Source: Phycisphaerae bacterium
GTDB lineage: Bacteria > Planctomycetota > Phycisphaerae > Sedimentisphaerales > Anaerobacaceae
Direction: 5' to 3'
DNA length: 36,395 nt
Assembly: GCA_016782865.1 (NCBI GenBank)
Contig: JADHXR010000075.1
Span: 1-36,395 of the forward strand
This document shows positions 16,087-25,025 of the stretch, piece after piece. The notes under the pieces were generated by a model that was not told the origin of the DNA, searched no databases, and saw only the letters and a list, made by a program, of their open reading frames with translations. Position numbers and translations under genes: made by a program. Positions within the stretch are counted from its first letter, which is position 1; each line of letters opens with the position of its first letter.

Positions 16087-16941
16087 GTGAAACACAACAA
16101 GAAGGAAAATGTCCCACGGGCCAGCGGCGATAACGGCGTAATTGTTCTTGAGAATATTACCAAGAGGTTCGGCCCTAATCTGGTTCTGGACAATGTATCT
16201 CTGGTTATCGAAAAGGGCAAGACGACAGTCGTAATCGGCCCGAGCGGATGCGGCAAGACCGTCCTGGTAAAGCATCTGATAGTCCTGCTCAGGCCAAATT
16301 CCGGCGAAGTCTATTTCAAAGACCGGAGAATCGACAACCTGAGCGAAAACGAATTGAACAAGGTACGCACACAATACGGCTTTCTCTTCCAGGGAGGCGC
16401 GCTGTTTGACAGCCTCAGCGTTGCGGAAAACATAATATTTCCTATAAGACAGCATTGGGAAATAACTGATTGGAGAGAAGTCGAAGAGCTTGTAAAGGCC
16501 AAACTGGCGATGGTCGGCCTTGACGGTTATCAGAATCAGTTCCCGGCGAATCTATCCGGCGGCCAACGTAAGAGAGTGGCGTTAGCCAGAGCGATCGCAC
16601 TGAATCCCGAGGTAGTTCTGTATGATGAGCCGACGACGGGGCTGGATCCCATTCGTTCGGATGTGATCAACGAGCTTATTTTGAAACTGCAGAGAGAGCT
16701 CGCCGTAACCTCCGTTGTCGTTACACACGACATGACAAGCGCTTACAAGGTAGCCGATCGCATCATAATGCTGCACAAGGGCAGAATTGTCGCTGACGGC
16801 GACGCCGACCACATTCGCAATCATCCCCACCCCATCGTTCAACAGTTCATTCACGGGCAGGTCGATGCAGATGACCTCGCGGTCCTGCGGATGAGCGGAA
16901 AGATCTCTCAGGCTCAGTTCCTGCCCCGTGATTTTGAATAG
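16087..16941 (+). CDS. mlaF: MlaF-type ABC transporter ATP-binding protein
   Basis: A 284-aa ATPase with Walker A GPSGCGKT (51-58), Q-loop FLFQGGALFDSLSV (the GGALF sequence is typical of MlaF), signature LSGGQ (156-160), Walker B VVLYDEP (176-182) and H-loop VVTHDM. The GTG start at 16087 follows AAGGAAAAG. It pairs with the MlaE permease directly upstream. A C-terminal extension of about 40 residues follows the core. The mlaD gene expected next is not present; only a 29-codon frame and then an unrelated secreted protein follow. Confidence 0.9.
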   Translation: MKHNKKENVPRASGDNGVIVLENITKRFGPNLVLDNVSLVIEKGKTTVVIGPSGCGKTVLVKHLIVLLRPNSGEVYFKDRRIDNLSENELNKVRTQYGFLFQGGALFDSLSVAENIIFPIRQHWEITDWREVEELVKAKLAMVGLDGYQNQFPANLSGGQRKRVALARAIALNPEVVLYDEPTTGLDPIRSDVINELILKLQRELAVTSVVVTHDMTSAYKVADRIIMLHKGRIVADGDADHIRNHPHPIVQQFIHGQVDADDLAVLRMSGKISQAQFLPRDFE

Positions 16942-16967
16942 CAGTCGGCCCAAGCGTGGAGGAGGTG

Positions 16968-17057
16968 ATGAGCGAAAAAGCCGAGCAAGTCACCTCTGAT
17001 TCAGGCCTTGGCATTCAGAGCCGGCAAAACCTGCTACCTGTTGAAAATGTCGCTTGA
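16968..17057 (+). CDS. Possible 29-aa small protein downstream of mlaF
   Basis: An ATG at 16968 is preceded by a very strong Shine-Dalgarno (GGAGGAGG, two bases away; a GTG at 16965 overlaps it) and opens a 29-codon frame beginning MSEKAEQVTSDSG and ending LLPVENVA. It is hydrophilic, has no membrane segment and resembles nothing I know. It occupies the place where mlaD normally begins, so it may be the stub of a lost mlaD, a leader peptide, or chance. Its stop overlaps the -35 of the next gene's promoter. Confidence 0.3.
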   Translation: MSEKAEQVTSDSGLGIQSRQNLLPVENVA

Positions 17058-17082
17058 TTTCACGGGATGACAACATTACAAT
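17054..17082 (+). promoter_or_regulatory. Sigma70-type promoter for the secreted TGA-containing gene
   Basis: TTGATT (17054-17059), a 17-bp spacer and TACAAT (17077-17082) lie about 40 bp before the ATG at 17124, which has AGGAG eight bases upstream. It makes the downstream gene its own transcription unit. Confidence 0.5.
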
Positions 17083-17123
17083 TCAAAGCGAGATTTAGGC
17101 ACATTTATTAAGGAGTTACGGTC

Positions 17124-18371
17124 ATGAGAAATTGTGCTCTTAGAACCAGAATTGTAGTTGCGGCATTGACACTCTGTATACTTGCCGCGTTGACCAGTAC
17201 CGCCGGTGCTCAGAACGAAGCTTCTTCCGGTCTGCGGATTCTATATGCCGGTCTGCTGGACACGGATCGTGCAAAGGATTTCGTGGATTTCCTCGACGAG
17301 CATTTTGAAAAGGTCGAAACCACTGACTACCTCACTTTCACGGCAGACAAGTCGGCAGGATTCGACGTCACTATTCTCGATCATGACGGCGTGGACACCA
17401 GGGCGCCCCGGCCAAGTATTTCCCGCCAGTATTCACGTGCCACCGTTACGCTGGGAGTTCCTGGGGCGGACATATGTAGTCGCCTTTCCCTCAAAACCGG
17501 CTACTTGTGAAACTGCATGGGCGATGCGGCTCATGGTGAGTCGCTTGATCATGAAGTTTACTCGAAACCCCTCAAAGTCGAGCCCCAGTTCGAATCCATC
17601 AAGACGCCCGACAACTATCGCAGGTATCCCGGTGGGGACAAACTTCCCGACACGATGAAAGTCTGGTGCGTCCAGAATACCGGCAAGAGATTCGGCGGCG
17701 TTGTTGCCCGATCCTACGGTTTTACGGACTCGCCCGATGCCGAGATCATTGCACTTGGTGTCAATGTCGGAAAGGAATACGGCGCCGTGGGAGTGGGCAG
17801 GCACGGCAACATTCTTCAATGGGGTTATTCGGCTCCGCCTTCGAAGATGACCGATGCCGGGAGGAAGCTCTTCGTAAATTGCATTCACTATATTCGCCGA
17901 TTCGACGGCAAGGGGCCTCTGGTCTACAGAAGCTCCAGCCATCGTATGAACGCAATCAGGCTTGCTGCGCTGATCGACAGAATTAAAGACGAGAGGTTCT
18001 TCTCGGGCACGTTCGGCGACGATCTCAAGAAGAAATACGACGGCAATCCCGACGGGTTGGTGCAGTATTACAGGAACGATTTAGATCTCATCTACCGGGA
18101 CAAAACGTTTCGTATCGATGGCGAACTGAAATCGCTCGGGATCAATTCCAACCGCGAGGTAAAGACTCTCGCACGGCTCATTTCTCTGCTGAAAGACGCT
18201 GCGCACGCCGAAACCGCCCGGCGTTTGCTGGCGCGATATACTAACCAGTCATTCGGGGAGCCGGAGCGGTGGCAGTCGTGGTTCGAGGAAAACAAGGACA
18301 GAATCTATTTCACCGATGTGGGCGGCTACAAGTTCCTCGTTGTTCCGCAAGGGTACCTGGACACAAAATAG
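17124..18371 (+). CDS. Secreted GATase/ThuA-like protein with in-frame TGA at codon 129 (candidate selenoprotein or single-stop pseudogene)
   Basis: Two open stretches lie in the same frame, 17124-17510 and 17511-18371, separated only by TGA at 17508-17510. The first has a signal peptide (residues 8-29, ending STAGA) and a Rossmann-like start LRILYAGLLDTD, then TILDHDGVD near 82. The second begins NCMGDAAHGESLDHEVY and holds GRHGNILQWGYSAPP and LFVNCIHYIRRFDGKGPL, the end of a GATase1/ThuA-like fold as I recall it from planctomycete secreted proteins. The ATG at 17517 has no ribosome site, so the halves read as one 415-residue protein. At the stop the context is L-(TGA)-N-C, so a Sec129-x-Cys131 pair is possible, and a 7-bp hairpin follows. 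The alternative is a Cys or Trp codon mutated to a stop. Function is unknown. Confidence 0.6.
17516..17535 (+). promoter_or_regulatory. SECIS-like hairpin after the in-frame TGA
   Basis: CATGGGC (17516-17522), loop GATGCG, GCTCATG (17529-17535) form a 7-bp stem with one G-T wobble and a 6-nt loop starting with G. A further ACT/AGT pairing is possible outside it. Bacterial SECIS elements lie directly behind the UGA, with a G among the first loop bases. The loop here starts 13 nt after the UGA, slightly closer than usual, so the match is suggestive only. Confidence 0.35.
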
Positions 18372-18444
18372 GCTGTGCCTTGGAAACATTCGCATTCGGT
18401 TTCGAGTGCACAGGGTGGATGCAAAAAAAAGCAGCCAAAAAAGA

Positions 18445-18473
18445 TTGACAATCAAGTGCGAATAGACTAAATA
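18445..18473 (+). promoter_or_regulatory. Sigma70-type promoter of the CsgG-like lipoprotein gene
   Basis: A perfect TTGACA (18445-18450), a 17-bp spacer and TAAATA (18468-18473) lie about 60 bp before the ATG at 18532. Confidence 0.6.
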
Positions 18474-18531
18474 CCGAAAAGCGTCAGTGTTTGTATTGTT
18501 GTTCGATTTATTTTTGCGGGAGGCACAGATT

Positions 18532-19185
18532 ATGAGAACCGTATGTGTTTGCGTATTGTTGGCGGCTCTGTTTGTTGGCGGTTGCGCTTCACAAAAGGGC
18601 GAAAGTTTCGCTCTGGCCGGCTTCAATTTCGCCGAACTCGATAAAGTGGCCATCCTCGAAGTCACCGGCGCCGTCAGAGGCGAGACGGTCAAGAATCAGA
18701 TCGGAAGCTACTTCGAATCGGAGCTGCTCCGGAGAGGCTATTCGCCTATCGAGCGCAGCCAGATCCAGGTGCTGCTCAAAGAGCAGGAATTCCAGGCCTC
18801 GGACATTACCAGCAACACCGGCGCCGCCCAGGCGGGAAAAGTCCTGAATGTGTCCGCGGTGATGCTTATTAACATCCCGAAGTACAAAGAGGAAATGACC
18901 ATGACGGCGAAGATGGTCAACGTCGAGGACGCTCGTATCCTGTGGATAGGTAATGGTTCGGGCACCACGGGCAAGACGTTCGCAACGATTCTTGGCGCTG
19001 CCGCCGGTGCCGCTGCCGGGGTGGCTGTTGCCGGTGAAGGCGATCAACTCGTCGGGGGCATCGCAGGAGCTGTCCTGGGTGGCGTGGCGGGCCAGGCGTT
19101 GTCGCCGCAACAAGAAGAACAGGTCAAGAAGGTAATCGCGAAGGTTTGCGAGAGCATGCCCGCCAGATTTGTCGGGCAGCGGTAG
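18532..19185 (+). CDS. CsgG/HfaB-like lipoprotein with glycine-zipper C-terminus
   Basis: A 217-aa lipoprotein: signal peptide with lipobox FVGGC (Cys at about residue 19). The CsgG-type fold VAILEVTGAVRGETVKNQIG...SELLRRGYSPIERSQIQVLLKEQEFQ follows, with SAVMLINIPKY and VNVEDARILWIG. Gly/Ala-rich zipper segments GAAAGAAAGVAVAGEG and GGIAGAVLGGVAGQAL then insert near the C-terminus, after which the closing helix KKVIAKVCESMP is conserved in the family. Relatives assemble as periplasm-facing outer membrane lipoproteins; true CsgG is a curli secretion pore, and no curli genes are seen here. The glycine zipper suggests membrane association. Start choice: the ATG at 18532 has GGGAGG eight bases upstream and a good promoter; the frame extends 15 codons upstream without support. 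Confidence 0.8.
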   Translation: MRTVCVCVLLAALFVGGCASQKGESFALAGFNFAELDKVAILEVTGAVRGETVKNQIGSYFESELLRRGYSPIERSQIQVLLKEQEFQASDITSNTGAAQAGKVLNVSAVMLINIPKYKEEMTMTAKMVNVEDARILWIGNGSGTTGKTFATILGAAAGAAAGVAVAGEGDQLVGGIAGAVLGGVAGQALSPQQEEQVKKVIAKVCESMPARFVGQR

Positions 19186-19250
19186 CACCTACAAGTTCTG
19201 AAAAGCGGAGTAAGCATCGCAGATCTTTTCGGCTGAGTCGATTCAAAAAA

Positions 19251-19292
19251 GGGGCCTATACCGAACAAGCTCAGTATAGGCCCCGGATTTTT
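19251..19292. terminator. Bidirectional rho-independent terminator
   Basis: GGGGCCTATAC (19251-19261) and GTATAGGCCCC (19274-19284) form a perfect 11-bp stem with a 12-nt loop, flanked by AAAAAA on the left and TTTTT on the right. It ends the lipoprotein gene on the plus strand. Read the other way, it sits right behind the stop of the remnant at 19291-19491. Confidence 0.85.
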
Positions 19293-19491
19293 ACAAATTC
19301 TTCCGCCGCTGCGGCATAAGCTGCATCGGAGTGATGAACTCGCGACTCAAAGCATACAACCTGACATCGTCAAGCAACAGGGTGCCGGTGGCGCCGAAAC
19401 CTTCAACGCCGATGACCAGGCTGGTGACACTTTGGAGATTCGCGCCGACCGATGTCAGGTCAATATTCCATAACTTGCCATCCTGCCTGCG
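19291..19491 (-). pseudogene. C-terminal remnant of a LamG/CBM-like secreted protein
   Basis: A minus-strand frame of 66 codons plus stop, too short to be a gene on its own and closed upstream by a TAG at 19494. It encodes LWNIDLTSVGANLQSVTSLV, IGVEGFGATGTLLLDDVRLY and a basic end PQRRKNL. The pattern (W-x-IDL...NL-x-SVT-x-x-x-IG...G-x-LL-DD-x-RLY) is the closing strand set of LamG/carbohydrate-binding-like jelly rolls that I recall at the end of Phycisphaerae secreted proteins. There is no start codon with a ribosome site, and the rest of the gene is gone. Its original terminator is still in place directly behind the stop, which fits a deletion of the 5' part. Confidence 0.65.
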
Positions 19492-19953
19492 CTAAGTTGG
19501 CGGCCGGACCGTCGTACAAGACGGGTCCAAGCAAGGACATTTCTTCGCATCCAGCCCCTGACCGGCCTGCCTCACTTCGTCCGCTTGACGAGGCAAGTTT
19601 GGCGTTCTCTGCGAGAACGGCCTAAAAGACCTGTCAACTTGGCGTGGCAGGCTCGATGTCGGTGCCAAAATTGGCATGTCGCCGCCGGTTGAGCTCCGGC
19701 AAGAGGCGCCGAGAGTGCGATTTATGCCTCACATAACAGCTTATGGACACAATAGTTAGGGCACAGCAGCCAAAATAGCTTCGTGGAGGTACGAAAGCTG
19801 GTATATATTTTGCAGGATTGGTATGAGTTGTATCGAATAAAGCAGGAGCCTGAACGAGCTAAAACAGATACGAAAACAATGTAAGCAATTGAATAACAAA
19901 GGATTAACGATTGAATCTATTGTCAAGCAGACTATTTATGGAGGCAAGCAATT
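19492..19953. other. Long intergenic region before groEL1 with several inverted repeats
   Basis: No supported gene in 462 bp. Structure seen: GCCTGCC (19565-19571) pairs with GGCAGGC (19646-19652). Inside that span lies the perfect hairpin CGTTCTC-TGC-GAGAACG (19603-19619), and TGCCAA-AA-TTGGCA (19663-19676) follows. At 19777-19799 an imperfect inverted repeat AGCTTCGT/ACGAAAGCT displays GGAGG between its arms. A 33-codon frame from GTG 19783 (VEVRKLVYILQDWYELYR...) looks protein-like but has no recognised family. No CIRCE inverted repeat (TTAGCACTC-N9-GAGTGCTAA) is present before groEL1, and no confident promoter was found. Confidence 0.45.
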
Positions 19954-21633
<1,680 letters not shown>

Positions 21634-21677
21634 GGTCAGCTTGGAGTTTTGCCCTGTTAGTAGTAAGTAAGCGATCA

Positions 21678-21692
21678 ATTAGTGGAACTAAT
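21678..21692 (+). other. Small palindrome between groEL1 and groES
   Basis: ATTAGT-GGA-ACTAAT, perfect 6-bp arms with a 3-nt centre, 20 bp before the groES start. It could be a processing hairpin or an operator half; it is not CIRCE. Confidence 0.3.
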
Positions 21693-21711
21693 AAAAGACA
21701 AGGAGTGAGTT

Positions 21712-22002
21712 ATGAACCTTAAACCTCTGGATGATAGAATCGTAATCAAACAATCGGACGCCGAAGAGAAAAGTACCGGCGGAATACTTCTTCCCGACAG
21801 CGCGCAGGAGAAGCCGCAGATCGGCAAGATAGTCGCCACCGGTCCTGGCAAACTACTCGATGACGGCAAGCGGGCTCAGATGTCCGTGAAGAAGAAGGAC
21901 GAAATCCTCTATGCAAAATACAGCGGCAACGATGTGGAAGTCGACGGAGAGAAATATGTGATTCTCAGGGAAAGTGACGTCCTCGGAATCGTTGAGAAGT
22001 AG
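21712..22002 (+). CDS. groES: Co-chaperonin GroES
   Basis: A 96-aa GroES of normal length: start LKPLDDRIVIKQSDAEEKST, mobile loop GGILLPDSAQEKPQ at about 24-37, GKIVATGPGK, then YAKYSGNDVEVDGEKYVILRESDVLGIVE at the end. It caps the GroEL ring. AAGGAG lies eight bases before the ATG. It is placed between two groEL genes, so it may serve both. After its stop, the hairpin GCGGCT-GAGG-AGCCGC at 22014-22029 without T-run could tune expression of groEL2. Confidence 0.97.
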   Translation: MNLKPLDDRIVIKQSDAEEKSTGGILLPDSAQEKPQIGKIVATGPGKLLDDGKRAQMSVKKKDEILYAKYSGNDVEVDGEKYVILRESDVLGIVEK

Positions 22003-22080
22003 GCGGCCGCACCGCGGCTGAGGAGCCGCAGGGAAGAGACTAAAACGACAATAGTAAATTATTGATACGAGGAAATAACG

Positions 22081-23694
22081 ATGGCAAAACAATTGATGTT
22101 TGACGATACGGCAAGGGCGCAACTTAAGGACGGCCTGTCGCAACTAGCTGCTGCAGTCAAGGTCACGCTCGGGCCGACAGGCAGGAACGTCATACTGCAG
22201 AAGAGTTGGGGCTCTCCGAAGGTAACCAAGGACGGCGTCTCGGTCAGCAAGGAAATCGAGCTGCCCGAACCTTTCAAGAACATGGGCGCCAAGATGGTCA
22301 ATGCGGTCGCCAGCAAGACGTCCGACGTCGTGGGTGACGGAACAACGACTTCGACCGTACTGGCCGAGGCAATCTACACCGAGGGGCTCAGGCACGTAAC
22401 TGCCGGCTCGAATCCCATGGCGATTCAGCGGGGAATCAAAAAGGCCACAGAAGTTGCGACGCAGTACATCCAGGATGTCAGCGTTCCCGTAAAGGGTCAC
22501 GACGACGTTGCAAAAGTCGCAACTATCAGCGCCAACAACAATCCTTCCGTCGGCAAGATTCTGGCTGACGCGATCGACAAGGTCGGCAGCGACGGCGTCA
22601 TCGAGATCGAGGAAGGCAAGGGGATGGAGAACGAGTTGAACGTGGTCGAAGGTATGCAGTTCGACAAGGGTTATATCTCGCCGTATTTCATGACCAACGC
22701 CGATACGCTCGAAGCCGTTCTCGAAGATGCTTATATCCTTCTGCACGAAAAGAAGATATCCAATATTCGCGAGATCATCCCGCTGCTTGAGAAGATTGCT
22801 CAGGTGGGCAAGCCGCTGTTAATCATCGCCGAGGATATCGAGGGCGAGGCATTGACGGCACTGGTGATCAACCGGTTGCAGGGTGTGCTGAGGGTCTGTG
22901 CGGTCAAGGCTCCCGGATTTGGCGACCGCAGAAAAGCCATGCTGGCCGACATCGGCGTTTCGATAGGCGGACAGGTTATCACCGAAGATTTGGGCATCAA
23001 GCTCGAGAGCATCGAGCTGTCGCAACTGGGTCAGGCGAAGAAGGTCGTCGTGGACAAAGACACAACGACGATAATCGAAGGGGCCGGCAAGAAGAAAGAC
23101 ACTAAAAGCCGGTGCGACCAGATCCGCAACCAGATCGAAAAGACAACCAGTGACTACGACCGTGAGAAGTTGCAGGAACGCCTGGCCAAGCTGACCGGTG
23201 GTGTTGCCGTCATCAATGCCGGCGCTCCAACCGAGACGGAAATGAAGGAGCGCAAAGCTCTGCTGGACAATGCGCTTCACGCCACAAGGGCCGCGGTTCA
23301 AGAAGGCGTTGTCGGCGGCGGCGGTATCGTTTTCCTTCGTGCGATCCCGGAGGTGGAGAACGCCAGAGCGAAAGCCAAAGGCGACGAGAAGATCGGCTTT
23401 GACATCGTGATTAAGGCCCTCAAGGCCCCGACCATGCAAATCGTGGACAATTGCGGCGAGCATGGTGACGTGATCGTTACTCAACTGCTTGAAAAGGGCA
23501 AGAAGATCGGTTACGATGCCAACACCGGCGAGTTTGTCGATATGTTTAAGGCCGGAATTATCGACCCGGCAAAGGTAGCACGAACGGCACTGGAAATGGC
23601 CGCTTCGGTAGCCGGGCTGATGTTGACTACCAGCATCCTGGTCACCGAGTTGAAAGACAAGGACGAGGAGCCGATACCTGGATCAGTACGATAA
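22081..23694 (+). CDS. groEL: Chaperonin GroEL, copy 2, without Gly-Gly-Met tail
   Basis: A 537-aa chaperonin, clearly paralogous to copy 1. It has TLGPTGRNVILQKSWGSPKVTKDGVSV, GDGTTTSTVLA, EGMQFDKGYISPYFMTNAD, VKAPGFGDRRKAMLADI and ATRAAVQEGVVGGGGIVFLRAI. It ends KDKDEEPIPGSVR, so the flexible GGM tail, which lines the ring floor, is absent. GAGG lies eight bases before the ATG, and a 78-bp gap separates it from groES. Duplicate, diverged chaperonins are common in planctomycetes and often specialise; whether the two form separate or mixed rings cannot be read from sequence. Confidence 0.96.
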   Translation: MAKQLMFDDTARAQLKDGLSQLAAAVKVTLGPTGRNVILQKSWGSPKVTKDGVSVSKEIELPEPFKNMGAKMVNAVASKTSDVVGDGTTTSTVLAEAIYTEGLRHVTAGSNPMAIQRGIKKATEVATQYIQDVSVPVKGHDDVAKVATISANNNPSVGKILADAIDKVGSDGVIEIEEGKGMENELNVVEGMQFDKGYISPYFMTNADTLEAVLEDAYILLHEKKISNIREIIPLLEKIAQVGKPLLIIAEDIEGEALTALVINRLQGVLRVCAVKAPGFGDRRKAMLADIGVSIGGQVITEDLGIKLESIELSQLGQAKKVVVDKDTTTIIEGAGKKKDTKSRCDQIRNQIEKTTSDYDREKLQERLAKLTGGVAVINAGAPTETEMKERKALLDNALHATRAAVQEGVVGGGGIVFLRAIPEVENARAKAKGDEKIGFDIVIKALKAPTMQIVDNCGEHGDVIVTQLLEKGKKIGYDANTGEFVDMFKAGIIDPAKVARTALEMAASVAGLMLTTSILVTELKDKDEEPIPGSVR

Positions 23695-23700
23695 ACTCGT

Positions 23701-23735
23701 CGTGCGTTTTGCGTGATGCGTGATGCGTATTGCGC
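23701..23735. repeat. Array of five 7-bp units, consensus NNTGCGT (left arm)
   Basis: CGTGCGT, TTTGCGT, GATGCGT, GATGCGT, ATTGCGC in perfect 7-bp register, beginning six bases after the groEL2 stop. It is the left arm of an inverted pair with 23859-23893; together they flank the four-helix-bundle gene fragment. Confidence 0.75.
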
Positions 23736-23748
23736 CAAGGATTAGAGC

Positions 23749-23858
23749 GTGTCCGGGAAGATAAGAACATATCGGGATTTGGACATCTGGAAATCTGGCA
23801 TCCAGTTGGTGAAGGATGTGTACAAGTTGACGGAGCAGTTTCCTAAACAGGACATACT
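23749..23858 (+). pseudogene. 5' fragment of a four-helix-bundle (23S rRNA intervening-sequence protein type) gene
   Basis: A GTG at 23749 with AAGGA seven bases upstream opens a frame reading MSGKIRTYRDLDIWKSG and IQLVKDVYKLTEQFPKQD. This matches the start of the S23/IVP four-helix-bundle family (YRDL-x-VW-x-x-x-x-x-LV-x-x-VY-x-LT-x-x-FP). Full-length members have about 115-125 residues. Here homology stops after residue 36, exactly where the right heptamer array begins, and the frame runs through the repeats into dnaJ to a stop at 23931. IVP proteins are known from insertions in 23S rRNA genes and as stand-alone genes of unclear role. This copy keeps only the first helix and half of the second. 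Confidence 0.75.
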
Positions 23859-23893
23859 ACGCAATACGCACGACGCAATACGCGATACGAGAC
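23859..23893. repeat. Array of five 7-bp units, consensus ACGCANN (right arm, inverse of left)
   Basis: ACGCAAT, ACGCACG, ACGCAAT, ACGCGAT, ACGAGAC in register; read on the minus strand these are NNTGCGT units like the left arm. It ends one base before the dnaJ start codon, so it has replaced the usual dnaJ ribosome binding region. Confidence 0.75.
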
Positions 23894-23894
23894 T

Positions 23895-25025
23895 ATGGCC
23901 AAACGGGATTACTACGAAGTCTTGGGCGTAGGCAAAGACGCTTCGGCCGATGAGATCAAGCGTGTCTATCGGCGCCTGGCGATGAAGTATCATCCGGATA
24001 AGAATCCGGACGATAAAGAAGCCGAGGCCAAGTTCAAGGAGTGCGCTGAGGCCTACGAGGTCTTGAGCGACTCGACCAAGCGGCAGCGCTACGATCAGTA
24101 CGGGCACGAAGGCCTGCGCGGCGCCGGCATGCATGACTTCTCGCGGATGAACGTTGAAGATATCTTCAGCATGTTTGGCTTCGATGATTTCTTCGGCGGC
24201 ATATTCGGCGGGCGAGGTGGAAGGTCCAGCCGGCGAACCGGACCCGCCCGCGGCTATGATCTGGAAACCACAGTCGAATTGACGCTTGGCGACATCGCCG
24301 GAGGTGCTGAGAAGACCATCGAGTTCACCCGCCAGGATATATGCGGCGAGTGCAGCGGCAACGGCAGTGCAAAAGGAAGCTCGCCGGGCAAGTGTCCAAC
24401 CTGCGGCGGCACGGGACAGGTCGCACGGGGTGGGGGCTTCTTCCAGATGGTCTCAACCTGCCGCCAATGTGCCGGTGCCGGACAAATCATCACCAATCCC
24501 TGTAAGACATGCAGAGGCACGGGAAAAGTGCCGAAGAAGAGAACCGTCAACATCAAGATCCCCGCCGGTGTCCATGAAGGACAGGGCATAAGAGTGGCCG
24601 GCGAAGGTGAGCCCGGCCGGGGCGGCGGCCCCAGAGGCGATCTCTACTGCTACGTCAGGGTAAGGCCGCACGAATTCCTGCAGCGCGACGATAATAATCT
24701 GATTGCCGTTGTCCCCATAAGCTTTACGCAGGCCGCCCTGGGGACGACTATTGACGTGCCGAGCATCAACGGGGCCAAAGGTTTGAAAATCCCTCCCGGG
24801 ACGCAGTATGGAAGTGTTTTTAGAATCAAAGGCCAGGGCCTGCCTGACATACGTACCCGTCGAACAGGCGACGAACTCGTGCAAGTCACCATTGAGACTC
24901 CGACAAAGCTCAACGCCGAGCAGCAGGATTTGCTCAGACAATTCGCCAAGAAGGAAAATAAGCGCGTTTCTCCCAAATCCAAGAGATTTTTCGAGAAATT
25001 GAAGAAGCATTTTGCCGACCACTAA
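23895..25025 (+). CDS. dnaJ: Chaperone DnaJ (type I, Hsp40)
   Basis: A 376-aa canonical DnaJ. J domain at 1-70 with HPD at 33-35. Gly/Phe-rich region at about 75-120 (FDDFFGGIFGGRGG). Four CxxCxGxG zinc-finger repeats at C150/C153, C167/C170, C189/C192 and C203/C206. C-terminal substrate domains follow to 376. It stimulates DnaK ATPase and delivers clients. The start MAKRDYYEVLGV is the family start, but no clear Shine-Dalgarno precedes it because a heptamer array abuts the ATG (only a weak GAGA). grpE follows with a TAATG overlap; dnaK is not in the window. Confidence 0.97.
   Translation: MAKRDYYEVLGVGKDASADEIKRVYRRLAMKYHPDKNPDDKEAEAKFKECAEAYEVLSDSTKRQRYDQYGHEGLRGAGMHDFSRMNVEDIFSMFGFDDFFGGIFGGRGGRSSRRTGPARGYDLETTVELTLGDIAGGAEKTIEFTRQDICGECSGNGSAKGSSPGKCPTCGGTGQVARGGGFFQMVSTCRQCAGAGQIITNPCKTCRGTGKVPKKRTVNIKIPAGVHEGQGIRVAGEGEPGRGGGPRGDLYCYVRVRPHEFLQRDDNNLIAVVPISFTQAALGTTIDVPSINGAKGLKIPPGTQYGSVFRIKGQGLPDIRTRRTGDELVQVTIETPTKLNAEQQDLLRQFAKKENKRVSPKSKRFFEKLKKHFADH

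Noticed and set aside
17508..17510. Reassigned genetic code with TGA as a sense codon
   Set aside because: TGA ends several other genes in the window at natural positions (for example the regulator at 10490, wtpA at 7458 and the kinase at 27494).
17206..17658. Frameshift explanation for the split secreted gene (another plus frame stays open across the TGA)
   Set aside because: That frame gives a Ser/Arg/Pro-rich shadow, while both good halves lie in one and the same frame, so no frameshift is needed.
19725..19765. Integron attC-like site near GTTAGGG
   Set aside because: The core sites do not match RYYYAAC/GTTRRRY as a pair and no long imperfect stem links them; no integrase or cassette is near.
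19700..19953. CIRCE/HrcA operator before groEL1
   Set aside because: No TTAGCACTC-N9-GAGTGCTAA or close variant could be found on either strand.
23749..23931. Intact 60-aa gene overlapping the dnaJ start
   Set aside because: Homology to the four-helix-bundle family ends at residue 36; the rest is translated repeat array and out-of-frame dnaJ, so it is treated as a fragment.
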